A stretch of DNA of 64,000 nt, from the NCBI RefSeq assembly GCF_015277735.1, contig NZ_JADHDA010000004.1:186001-250000 (forward strand), given 5' to 3'. The translations under genes were made by a program, and so were the position numbers. Shown here in pieces: positions 38,363 through 46,167 of the stretch. Position 1 is the stretch's first letter; every line of letters begins with the position of its first letter. Source of the stretch: Psychrobacter sp. NG254. Lineage in GTDB: Bacteria > Pseudomonadota > Gammaproteobacteria > Pseudomonadales > Moraxellaceae. The notes under the pieces were generated by a model, which saw only the letters and a program-made list of their open reading frames with translations, had not been told where the DNA came from and searched no databases.

Positions 38363-39628
38363 ATGGATACTCAGCAAGCACCGCTTTCATTATGGCGACA
38401 GATGATTCAACAATTTTCTTTATCTTTGTATGAATTGCCTGACGACAAAATAACGGCTGACCCTGAAAAACTTCAGGGTTATGATTTCGTTTTTGAGTGT
38501 TCTAGCGCTACTATTTACATGATCGTCAATGATGTGATGATGCAAGCGAACAAGCAAGAGGTTGACAGTGCCAAGGTTCGTGAGTGGAAAAAAAAGGCGG
38601 TTAATACATTAATCAAACGTCACACTCAGCTTTATCTGAAAAATAACCAGTCGATGATAGAGGGTAAGACATCGATAGAGGATAAAGCGGTTTATTTTAT
38701 TGGTTTGACGTCACTGTCTTTTGAAGATCCAGACGAGGAACTGGGCTCATCCTCTTATGCGGTTGATTGTGAATATGGTAGTCAGTTCTTCGCTGAAGAC
38801 TGTGTTCTAGACTTGGATGATGAGCTGAGTGTCTTGCAGATATTTAGTCATCGAAACTTCGTCACTATACTCAGTCAGTTAGTGACACCAAGTGATCTGA
38901 CGACGTTTTTAGATTTTCACCGTGGTCAGTTAACGAATTTTGTATCTTTTAAAAATGAATCGACACTCCTGACACAATTTTTACGAGCTCCCAATTTTCA
39001 CCAAAGAGCGATTAGGATACAAGAGCAGTTGGTTGATGCTGAGCTAATCGATCAAATCGAGCCCCACCTACTTAAAGCTGTAGAACCCAATCAGATAGAA
39101 TTTGCCAATGCATTAATGGCTGAGATTCAGAAAAATACTCGCATGTGGTATCAGCTATTCAATAGCTTGCTCAAGCGTTATCGCAAAGCGGGACAACCGT
39201 TATCCCCTGAGTCTGTCGATATTTTGGCAGATGAGTCAATGTATACTTATGCTTGTCTGGTAGAAAAAATATTGGCATACAGAAAGGCTGACCAAGAATC
39301 ACGCTGGGATGGTTATACTAGTCATGCGCACTCTTATCATATTTTTGGACGTCAATACCTTATGGTATTCTATGCTCAGAATGAGAGCAGCTCGTTGAGT
39401 GCAGAGAATGTTCGTCTGTCTTACCAAGACTTATTGTCAGATCTCAATGCGCAAATGCAAACGCCCGTAATGGATGAATTGTTTTTGATTGGTGTAGAGT
39501 TCAGGCCTTGTGAAGACAGTGTAAATACTGAGGTGTACTTGGATATTTTCCATCAAAAAGGCGCATTTATTGATTTAAATACCAAGCGCTTACACGAACG
39601 ACTGGCTCAGCTCAAAGCTCAGCTATAG
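38363..39628 (+). CDS. Hypothetical protein, 421 residues
   Basis: An intact frame with AGGAA six bases before the ATG. No signal peptide, membrane span or known catalytic motif is visible. The protein is acidic and Leu/Gln/Ser-rich; the start (LWRQMIQQFSLSLYELPDDK) looks helical. A central HFVTILSQLVTPSDL-like region and the C-terminal NTEVYLDIFHQKGAFIDLNTKRLHERL suggest a folded alpha/beta protein. I do not recognise a family; it may be restricted to Moraxellaceae, which I cannot test. Codon use resembles the neighbours, so recent transfer is not suggested. It lies between lysS and a MITE-like element. Confidence 0.8.
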   Translation: MDTQQAPLSLWRQMIQQFSLSLYELPDDKITADPEKLQGYDFVFECSSATIYMIVNDVMMQANKQEVDSAKVREWKKKAVNTLIKRHTQLYLKNNQSMIEGKTSIEDKAVYFIGLTSLSFEDPDEELGSSSYAVDCEYGSQFFAEDCVLDLDDELSVLQIFSHRNFVTILSQLVTPSDLTTFLDFHRGQLTNFVSFKNESTLLTQFLRAPNFHQRAIRIQEQLVDAELIDQIEPHLLKAVEPNQIEFANALMAEIQKNTRMWYQLFNSLLKRYRKAGQPLSPESVDILADESMYTYACLVEKILAYRKADQESRWDGYTSHAHSYHIFGRQYLMVFYAQNESSSLSAENVRLSYQDLLSDLNAQMQTPVMDELFLIGVEFRPCEDSVNTEVYLDIFHQKGAFIDLNTKRLHERLAQLKAQL

Positions 39629-40027
39629 TCAATCTGATGTAATACCTATCAAAAAGAGTATTAGGTTCTCTTGATATCAATTGATGTCATCGCTTTGCTA
39701 AACCCGTTACGATTTGTTAGACCTTTACTCGCCTTTTTATATTCAAAGTATATTGAACTGACTAGGGCGTGTCCTCATTTTAAAAATGGTGATAAAAATG
39801 AGATAAATGGCAGTCAAACAAGGAAAATAGCGCAGATAATATCGAGATATTAGTCAGCTATTTGACGCCGTTTGGCAAGATTTAACCATTTTTAACCTAT
39901 TTAGATGACTATCGATTAAATTGAGGACATGCCCTATATAATCTATACTTAATATAGAGCACGGCCTAATACCCTGTCTCTATTTGTACTATTTACATTA
40001 CCTGTATTATTTACATTGGCATTTACT
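39629..40027. other. Intergenic region upstream of dnaX, occupied by a MITE-like element
   Basis: 399 bases. The middle is the 174-bp element at 39763-39936. The 90 bases between the element and dnaX are AT-rich and must hold the dnaX promoter unless transcription starts in the element. Confidence 0.6.
39763..39936. mobile_element. MITE-like element, 174 bp with 21-bp terminal inverted repeats
   Basis: Left end 39763-39783 begins TAGGGCGTGTCCTCA; right end 39916-39936, read on the other strand, begins TAGGGCATGTCCTCA. The 21-base ends match at 19 positions. The outermost TA on each side could be a target duplication. No transposase is encoded; the interior is AT-rich. It is best read as a non-autonomous derivative of an insertion sequence, family not determined. 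Confidence 0.75.
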
Positions 40028-42010
40028 ATGACGCAGCAATATCAAGTTTTAGCTCGCAAATATCGACCCAAAAACTTTCATGAACTGATTGGGCAGACGC
40101 ATGTCTCGCAAGCGTTGATTAATGCGATTGATTATAACCGCTTGCATCATGCTTATCTGTTTACTGGAACTCGCGGTGTGGGTAAGACGACGATTGCGCG
40201 TATTTTATCTAAATGCTTGAACTGTGATACAGGTATTACCAGTACGCCTTGCGGTGTGTGCGATAATTGTGTGGCCATTGATCAAGGACGGTTTATTGAT
40301 CTTATTGAGATTGATGCTGCCTCGCGTACCAAGGTTGAAGACACTCGCGAGTTGTTAGACAATGTCCCATACGCACCAAGTCAGGGTCGCTATAAGGTTT
40401 ATCTTATTGATGAAGTGCATATGCTGTCGACCCACAGTTTTAACGCACTCCTCAAGACGTTAGAAGAGCCACCTGAGCACGTAAAGTTTTTGCTCGCGAC
40501 CACTGATCCGCAGAAATTGCCTATCACTATTATCTCTCGTTGTTTGCAGTTTGTGCTACGTCCATTACCACAGACATTGCTGAGTGAGCATTTGGCAAAT
40601 ATCTTGACCCAAGAGCAAGTTGGCTACACGCAGCCTGCGCTTTGGCAATTGGCGAGTGCGGCCAAAGGTTCAGTACGTGATGCTTTGTCTTTGACCGATC
40701 AGGCCATTGCTTTTGGTCAAGGTGCATTGGACGATGCCACTGTCAATGCGATGCTCGGTCTGATCGATGCGGCTGACTTGGTCAGTTTGATTACTGATAT
40801 CTACAACCATGATAAGTCTGCTGTCGCAGCTCATATTGAGCAAATGCGTGCGCAAATGGTAGATGCGACCAGTATGTTCGATGGACTCGCTGAATTACTT
40901 CATCAATTGGCACTGACTCAATTATTACCTGAAGTTGCTTTGAATGTGAATGAAGCGCAAGCACAAAATATCAATATACTTGCGCAGCATATCAGTCCTG
41001 ATGTATTACAGCTGTATTATGAGATCGTTGTGCAAGCACGCGAAGGCGTCAAGCTTGCTAGTACACCGATGCAAGCACTTGAGATGTGTATATTACGTCT
41101 ACTGGCCTTCCGTCCACTGCCTGTCGATGAAATGTTGAATTATACAAATGATAGCAAGGTTTCTGCTACAGAAACGCCAGTCATAGAGTCGACTGTTTCG
41201 ATACCACCTGCAAATGCGATTACAAATGAAACGTCAGCGCTGATACAGCCTTATGATGTTGATTACCAGACACCTAGTCATGATGAGCTGCAGAGTAACA
41301 TTTATGATAATAATGACTTTGACGCAAATAGTAATAGTAGCAGTGACCAAGTTTATGACTTAGCACCGTCAGTGACTCATGTAAGCTCTAAACCTGTTGT
41401 TGAGCCTGAACCTGTTGTTGAGCCTGAACCTGTTGTTGAGCCTGAACCTGTTGTTGAGCCTGAACCTGTTGTTGAGCCTGAACCTGTTGTTGAGCCTGAA
41501 CCTGTTGTTGAGCCTGAACCTGTTGTTGAGCCTAGCGCAAATGATTCTCAGTTATCTGTACGATCTGATGAGGATCCGCGCACGTTACTACGCTGTCCTC
41601 CACAAGAGTTAACAGGCGAGTGGAACCCAGAAAAATGGGATTACTGGCTACAGACGGCTCGTGAAAACGAGGTTCTGGCACAGGATGAATTGGCGCTAGC
41701 ACGTCAAGGTACGATGACCGGTCAATGCAATGGTAAGGCAATATTTTTGACCAGTGTGGACAGCAAGCATTTGCAAATTACGTTTCAGCAGTTGGCTGCC
41801 AAGCTGCAACAGCAGTTTACACAAGCTGATATTGATTTGAAAATAGATAGCAGTATCATGCAAATTGAGGACAAAACTCCTGAGCGTCGTCAGCAGACGC
41901 GTTTAGCACAAGCCAAATTTGTTGCCGAAGCCAAGCTCCTTGATACGGCTGTCATGCAATATCTGACTGACCGTGGCGAAGGGAAAATGGGCAAAGTACA
42001 ATTGTATTAA
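40028..42010 (+). CDS. dnaX: DNA polymerase III subunits gamma and tau
   Basis: Clamp-loader ATPase, 660 residues from ATG 40028 (MTQQYQVLARKYRP, the canonical DnaX start); the TTG at 40016 is not needed. Motifs: Walker A GTRGVGKTTIARIL (about 45), zinc Cys cluster CLNCDTGITSTPCGVCDNC (about 64), DEVHMLS (about 126) and SRC sensor (about 168). Residues about 370-450 are an acidic linker, then seven perfect VVEPEP units plus a partial one (about 456-502), then the tau-specific C-terminal domain (WNPEKWDYWLQTARENEVLAQ). I found no A-AAA-AAG slippery site in the linker, so production of a short gamma form by the E. coli route is not supported. No ribosome binding site is clear. Confidence 0.96.
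   Translation: MTQQYQVLARKYRPKNFHELIGQTHVSQALINAIDYNRLHHAYLFTGTRGVGKTTIARILSKCLNCDTGITSTPCGVCDNCVAIDQGRFIDLIEIDAASRTKVEDTRELLDNVPYAPSQGRYKVYLIDEVHMLSTHSFNALLKTLEEPPEHVKFLLATTDPQKLPITIISRCLQFVLRPLPQTLLSEHLANILTQEQVGYTQPALWQLASAAKGSVRDALSLTDQAIAFGQGALDDATVNAMLGLIDAADLVSLITDIYNHDKSAVAAHIEQMRAQMVDATSMFDGLAELLHQLALTQLLPEVALNVNEAQAQNINILAQHISPDVLQLYYEIVVQAREGVKLASTPMQALEMCILRLLAFRPLPVDEMLNYTNDSKVSATETPVIESTVSIPPANAITNETSALIQPYDVDYQTPSHDELQSNIYDNNDFDANSNSSSDQVYDLAPSVTHVSSKPVVEPEPVVEPEPVVEPEPVVEPEPVVEPEPVVEPEPVVEPEPVVEPSANDSQLSVRSDEDPRTLLRCPPQELTGEWNPEKWDYWLQTARENEVLAQDELALARQGTMTGQCNGKAIFLTSVDSKHLQITFQQLAAKLQQQFTQADIDLKIDSSIMQIEDKTPERRQQTRLAQAKFVAEAKLLDTAVMQYLTDRGEGKMGKVQLY
41393..41533 (+). repeat. 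Perfect 18-bp tandem repeat in dnaX
   Basis: Seven identical units of CCTGTTGTTGAGCCTGAA from 41393 to 41518, then a partial unit of 15 bases. It encodes (Pro-Val-Val-Glu-Pro-Glu)n in the tau linker. Absence of any base change points to recent expansion. Confidence 0.95.
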
Positions 42011-42095
42011 GCGTTATCACTAATACTAAGCTTAGTACAAACTAGTGTTCAAATTTATTTAAAAATACACATATAGACTCAGTATGGTTTTATAT

Positions 42096-42137
42096 AAAAT
42101 ATCAAGACGATATCACTCTATCGCCTTGATATTTTTT
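42096..42137 (+). terminator. Rho-independent terminator after dnaX
   Basis: AAAATATCAAG-A-CGATA / TATCG-C-CTTGATATTTT with one internal mismatch and a T-run. Confidence 0.78.
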
Positions 42138-42262
42138 GTTTTTATTATGAGTCAAAGGGTTTTCTCGATTAAGAGAGAAATATTTAGTAACGATAAGAGC
42201 AATCGGAAGTCGTTATAATGGTTAAGTTATATTAAAAACTGAAATGACGTTTAGGTGAGAAT

Positions 42263-43162
42263 ATGTTAGATAATTTACGCGGTATGGCTGTGTTTGCCAG
42301 TGTGGTCGGACATGGCTCGTTTAGTGGCTCAGCTCGTGAGCTTGGTATTACCACCAGTGCAGTCAGTCAGCAGATTCGTTCTCTAGAAAACGAGCTGGGC
42401 GTCGTGCTACTGCATCGCTCAACTCGTAAGTTGAGCTTAACAGAAGCGGGCGAGAGCTTTTATGAAGCCGCTAAAGATGTGGTTAGTGCAGCGGAACAAG
42501 GTCGTATTAAAGTCAACCAGTTACGCGATGAGCTAGCAGGTAGCTTGCGAGTGTCTACCACGCCTGAGCTGGGTGTCAATCATATACTACCAGCACTCTC
42601 TACTTGGATGGCGGCGCATGATGACCTAAGCGTTACTTATCTAGCAGACAATCATTATGTTGATATGATTGAAGAGCGTATTGATATCGCCATTCGTATG
42701 AGCCCAACGGCGAATAATTCTAGCTTGAGTAGTCATCCACTAACAGATGTGCGTCAGTTGCTCGTTGCGTCCCCGCAGTACCTACGTCAACATGAAAAAC
42801 TAAACACGCCTAAAGACTTGGCTAATCATCAATTGATCTCTATTGAAATCATGAAAGAAGCCAATCAAGTGGATATGATTCAGACAGGAACAGGCAAAAA
42901 AACCCGTATAAAAATGAACTCACGTATTTATACTAATAATGTTTTTATGGCGACGACATTGGCCAAAGAAGGCCATGGTCTAGTCAGAATGCTAGAGATG
43001 GATATCAAAAAAGAGCTAGAAAGAGGCGAGTTGATAGAGGTATTGCCTGGTTATCAGTTACCAAGCTTTGTACTATATGCGGTCACTTTAAATCGTGACC
43101 AACAGCCTGCTAAGATCACTCGCTGTTTAGAAGTGCTGAAAAAATACTTTCATGCAAGTTAG
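42263..43162 (+). CDS. LysR-family transcriptional regulator
   Basis: 299 residues. The N-terminal winged helix-turn-helix is clear: FASVVGHGSFSGSARELGITTSAVSQQIRSLENELGVVLLHRSTRKLSLTEAG (abridged: SGSARELGITTSAVSQQIRS at about 21-40, HRSTRKLSLTEAG at about 52-64). A LysR substrate-binding domain follows (ELAGSLRVSTTPELGVNHIL; ERIDIAIRMSP; VRQLLVASPQYL). The RIDIAIRM and LVASPxYL patterns place it near the CrgA/DmlR group. AGGTGAG precedes the ATG. Its target is unknown; the nearest divergent gene partner is absent, as the preceding dnaX runs in the same direction. Confidence 0.92.
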   Translation: MLDNLRGMAVFASVVGHGSFSGSARELGITTSAVSQQIRSLENELGVVLLHRSTRKLSLTEAGESFYEAAKDVVSAAEQGRIKVNQLRDELAGSLRVSTTPELGVNHILPALSTWMAAHDDLSVTYLADNHYVDMIEERIDIAIRMSPTANNSSLSSHPLTDVRQLLVASPQYLRQHEKLNTPKDLANHQLISIEIMKEANQVDMIQTGTGKKTRIKMNSRIYTNNVFMATTLAKEGHGLVRMLEMDIKKELERGELIEVLPGYQLPSFVLYAVTLNRDQQPAKITRCLEVLKKYFHAS

Positions 43163-43180
43163 GGCAATGTAGTGATGGTG

Positions 43181-43288
43181 TATAGTCATAGAACGACTAA
43201 ACTGCTACAGTGTTAGTCTCCCTAAATGTACTACTTGTACAATCTGCAGTTGACTGCATTGAATTAATTTTAGATTTCTTTGACTATA
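43181..43288. repeat. 108-bp intergenic repeat with inverted ends, copy A
   Basis: Begins TATAGTCATAGAA and ends TTCTTTGACTATA, so the 13-bp ends are inverted repeats with one mismatch. It has the same length as copy B at 47932-48039 and about 84 percent identity by eye (17 differences counted). A core ATGTACTACTTGTACAATCT is identical in both and contains TGTAC-TACTT-GTACA. Confidence 0.85.
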
Positions 43289-43412
43289 GATATATTTGAA
43301 TTAGCTATAAGATTAGTCATGATAAGCGTCATAACTACAAGTTATATGCTTATGATTATTTCTATAATGATCAAATATTTAATACAATCAATATTTTCTA
43401 AATTGCACTTAG

Positions 43413-43452
43413 CAAAAAGCCTATCTATCACTAATGATTGATAGGCTTTTTT
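43413..43452. terminator. Bidirectional terminator between the LysR gene and argD
   Basis: Perfect 12-bp stem AAAAAGCCTATC / GATAGGCTTTTT with a 14-base loop. T-runs on both strands; argD ends 35 bases away. Confidence 0.8.
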
Positions 43453-43486
43453 GATATTTATTCTACGATGATTACTAGGTTATGGT

Positions 43487-44668
43487 CTAAAATGAGGGCT
43501 TTAACAAAGCTGTCAAACGCTCGACAACCTGTGTGCTCTCATCTCGGCTCATATTAAGAGGCGGTAGTAAACGTATCACATGGCTACCAGTAACGTTGAT
43601 GATCATATTTTGTTCATCACGTGCACGATCTACTAGTTGGCTACAGTCCATATCTTCAGGCAAAACGATACCAATCATCATCCCTGCACCGCGACTACTG
43701 ACGCCATGTTGTCCAAATGTATCGACCATGCTTTCTCGAATAAATGATCCTTCACTGACCGCGTTATCCATAATGTCGCTATTAGTCAGTACATCATACA
43801 CACTATGCACCACACGGCTAGCAAGTGGCGTACCACCATAAGTGGAGCCATGACTGCCAGCACCAAACAATCCATTGGCACGGCCACGTACCATACAGGC
43901 TCCTACCGGAAAGCCATTACCCAAGCCTTTCGCAGTCGTCAATACATCAGGGCGAGCCTTGCTGTGCTGGTAAGCGAAGTATTTACCAGTACGGCCATTA
44001 CCAGTTTGTACTTCATCAAGCATAAATAGCCAGTTATGAGCATCGCACTCTGCTTGTAGCTCCTCTAAGTAGGTAAAGCCATTGGTCGCAGTATTGAGAC
44101 CACCTTCACCTTGAATAGGTTCGACAAAAATAGCGCAAATATCGTCATGATCCAAAGCGGCTTGTTTAACAGCATCAATATCACCAAAAGCTACACGAAT
44201 GAAATCATCATCTAAAGTATAAAACCCTTCGCGCGCCTTTGGATTGGCAGTGGCTGATAAGGACAGCAATGTACGGCCATGAAATGACTGTTCCATGACG
44301 ATGACTTTGGGACGTTTAAAGCCTTGCTTATGTGCGTACAGTCTTGCCAGCTTCAATGCAGCCTCGTTTGCTTCTGCACCGCTATTGGCAAAAAATACGC
44401 TGTCCATCTGGGCTGCTGTACATAGTGCTTCGCCTGCACGCTCTTGCCAGTCAATACCAAATAGATTGCTGGTATGAACGAGCGTGGCAGCTTGCTGTTG
44501 AATGGCCTCAGTCACTTGTGGGTGGCAATGACCCAGTCCGCACACTGCAATACCAGTGAGTGCGTCTAAGTAGGGAGTGTCATCTTTGGTATAGAGCCAG
44601 CTGCCTGAACCACGTGTAAAGCTGATTGGTTGACGGTTATAAGTAGGCATCAGGTAAGTAGCAGACAT
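43487..44668 (-). CDS. argD: Acetylornithine aminotransferase
   Basis: PLP enzyme of aminotransferase class III that makes N-acetylornithine in arginine synthesis, and often succinyldiaminopimelate in lysine synthesis. Features: GIAVCGLGHCHPQV (about 38), the phosphate-binding SGAEANEAALKLAR (about 95), FHGRTLLSLSATANPKAREGF (about 127), the PLP-contacting Asp in MLDEVQTGNGRTGK (about 213) and the Schiff-base Lys in TTAKGLGNGFP (about 243). ATG 44668 (MSATYLMPTY) is preferred over 44677 because AAGGA stands eight bases before it. Length of 393 residues is normal. The next gene upstream on the strand is yacG. Confidence 0.94.
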   Translation of the reverse strand: MSATYLMPTYNRQPISFTRGSGSWLYTKDDTPYLDALTGIAVCGLGHCHPQVTEAIQQQAATLVHTSNLFGIDWQERAGEALCTAAQMDSVFFANSGAEANEAALKLARLYAHKQGFKRPKVIVMEQSFHGRTLLSLSATANPKAREGFYTLDDDFIRVAFGDIDAVKQAALDHDDICAIFVEPIQGEGGLNTATNGFTYLEELQAECDAHNWLFMLDEVQTGNGRTGKYFAYQHSKARPDVLTTAKGLGNGFPVGACMVRGRANGLFGAGSHGSTYGGTPLASRVVHSVYDVLTNSDIMDNAVSEGSFIRESMVDTFGQHGVSSRGAGMMIGIVLPEDMDCSQLVDRARDEQNMIINVTGSHVIRLLPPLNMSRDESTQVVERLTALLKPSF

Positions 44669-44710
44669 GTAAGGCATCCTTGGTATGAGAAATGGTATAG
44701 AAGGTATGAG

Positions 44711-44902
44711 TTATAGCTCGTCGGAGAAAGGCGTGGTTTCTGCAGGCAATGTGTAGTCTTCATTTGCCCAAGCACCTAAATCGATAAGCTTGCAGCGACT
44801 ACTACAAAAGGGTTTGTACTTATTGTCCTGCCATGTGGTTTGAGTGCTGCAGCGCGGGCAAGGATAGGTTTTGGGGGATTTTTGTGGGCTAGAGTCAGTC
44901 AT
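44711..44902 (-). CDS. yacG: DNA gyrase inhibitor / zinc-binding protein YacG
   Basis: 63-residue zinc protein. The four-Cys cluster is complete: [12 protein letters not shown] and [22 protein letters not shown], the second being the YacG hallmark. E. coli YacG binds gyrase and inhibits its DNA binding. In many gammaproteobacteria it neighbours coaE and the type IV pilin peptidase; here it precedes argD by about 40 bases on the same strand, so those two may share a transcript. The ribosome binding site is distant (AAGGA about 17 bases upstream). Confidence 0.92.
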   Translation of the reverse strand: MTDSSPQKSPKTYPCPRCSTQTTWQDNKYKPFCSSRCKLIDLGAWANEDYTLPAETTPFSDEL

Positions 44903-45215
44903 AATAAAGTAGGATACGTCCTTAGTGTTATTATTTGGTCAAGGTTATAAAAATAAAATAAGTCAGTTTTGCTCAGGCTACTGATTAATTCATTTGCTAT
45001 TTATAGCGCTGTTATTCAATTTTTCTATGCTTCTTTTATATAGGGTTAACGATAGTATCATTCGCATATCACAGACGATAAATTCTATAGATTATCACCT
45101 AAATGACGATGGAGTGACACGTAGTTGCTGTCGCTATATTACTATTCAATCAGATAGGCTATATAATAGCATGGGGCCGAATAATGACAAAAGACAAATG
45201 CTTTAAGGATAACGA
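44903..45215. other. Divergent intergenic region, yacG and TrmB-like gene
   Basis: 313 bases, AT-rich. An open frame at 44994-45206 has no ribosome binding site and no protein-like composition. No repeat or structured RNA is seen. Confidence 0.45.
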
Positions 45216-45893
45216 ATGACTGAAAACATTGAGCTTACGCATCAGCAAGAGCGTGCCTTTCAACCACAAAAGCTCAGCGCACCGCGAGATTTTATCATAC
45301 CAAAAACAATCGCTGATACTGAAGATGAAACACCATTAATATTAGAGATTGGGGCAGGGAAGGGCAAGCATGCACTCAGCTTTGCTTTACAGAATCCTGA
45401 TAAGCATTTGATAGCGATAGAGCGAACACGTAACAAGTTTGAGGCCTTTTCAAAATTGGCTAGATCACAACAACTACGCAACTTAGATGCGATCCATGCT
45501 GACGCGATTGCATGGACGGTACACGCTATCAAACCCAACAGTCTGGCCAAAATATTTATTCTTTATCCCAATCCTGAACAACATAATCCCAATCAACAAT
45601 GGTTAAACATGCCTTTTTTTGAGTTTTTATTGTCACGCTTACAAGTAGATGGAGAGGTGATACTGGTCACCAATATAGAAGCGTATATGAATGATGCAGA
45701 GCGTCAAGCAACCAAGGTATGGTGCTTACCAAGTGTTCGTTACCGAGTTCCGAAAGACAGTCAACGCACTCACTTTGAAGTAAAGTATCTAGCAAGGCAA
45801 GAGGTGTGTTGGGAGCTTAGTATCCGAAAACCAAAATGGTATAAAACCAGATTTGATCATTGGCAGCCTAGCACTCCGGATATCAAAAAATAG
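45216..45893 (+). CDS. TrmB-like SAM-dependent methyltransferase
   Basis: 225 residues with a class I methyltransferase fold: the SAM motif ILEIGAGKGKHALSFA (about 42-57), acidic strand LIAIERTRNKFEAFSKL (about 65-81), and LDAIHADAIAW (about 90). Overall order and the end motif RTHFEVKYL follow TrmB, the tRNA guanine-N7 methyltransferase. But the TrmB catalytic/tRNA motif (an Asp-Pro-Trp-Pro followed by a basic patch) is replaced by LYPNPEQHNPNQQWLNMPFFE, which lacks the basic residues. It is therefore either a divergent TrmB or a paralogue with another substrate. AAGGA precedes the ATG by seven bases. Confidence 0.8.
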   Translation: MTENIELTHQQERAFQPQKLSAPRDFIIPKTIADTEDETPLILEIGAGKGKHALSFALQNPDKHLIAIERTRNKFEAFSKLARSQQLRNLDAIHADAIAWTVHAIKPNSLAKIFILYPNPEQHNPNQQWLNMPFFEFLLSRLQVDGEVILVTNIEAYMNDAERQATKVWCLPSVRYRVPKDSQRTHFEVKYLARQEVCWELSIRKPKWYKTRFDHWQPSTPDIKK

Positions 45894-46120
45894 CCTAAGC
45901 AGTAATATGAAGGATCATCTATGTGACTCATAAGAAAATACAGTCTAAATAGAACGAGCTCACTGTGCGACTATTGGTAAATTTCATTCATAGCTTCTGC
46001 ATGCCTGCCTGTAATATGCAAGAAAAATGGATATCAGTAGCACCTGCTATATCGATGCTAGTTCTCAGTAGTTATAAGCTATAATTATAAAATAGCCTAA
46101 GCAAATAAAAATGAATTAAA

Positions 46121-46146
46121 TAAAAAGCCGTCACAAAAAGACGGCC
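46121..46146 (-). terminator. Terminator after the ABC1/UbiB-like gene
   Basis: GCCGTC, 7-base loop, GACGGC, then five T on the minus strand, just after the gene's stop. Confidence 0.75.
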
Positions 46147-46167
46147 AAAAATGTGCATTATTTAAGC

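Larger units (their letters stand above)
43163..43486. other. Intergenic region between the LysR gene and argD
   Basis: 324 bases between convergent genes. It holds copy A of the 108-bp repeat (43181-43288) and a bidirectional terminator (43413-43452); the rest is AT-rich with nothing recognised. Confidence 0.6.

Noticed and set aside
39671..39853. 60-residue ORF entering the MITE-like element
   Set aside because: Runs across the element's left end, no ribosome binding site, no protein-like pattern.
41397..41612. Leu-rich repeat ORF (MLSLNLLLSLNLL pattern) on the plus strand
   Set aside because: It is only another frame of the 18-bp repeat inside dnaX; no start signal.
45888..46103. Direct repeat AAATAGCCTAAGCA at 45888 and 46090, with a partial copy near 19673, as possible target duplications
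   Set aside because: A 14-base match in 64 kb of AT-rich sequence is expected several times by chance, and nothing element-like lies between.
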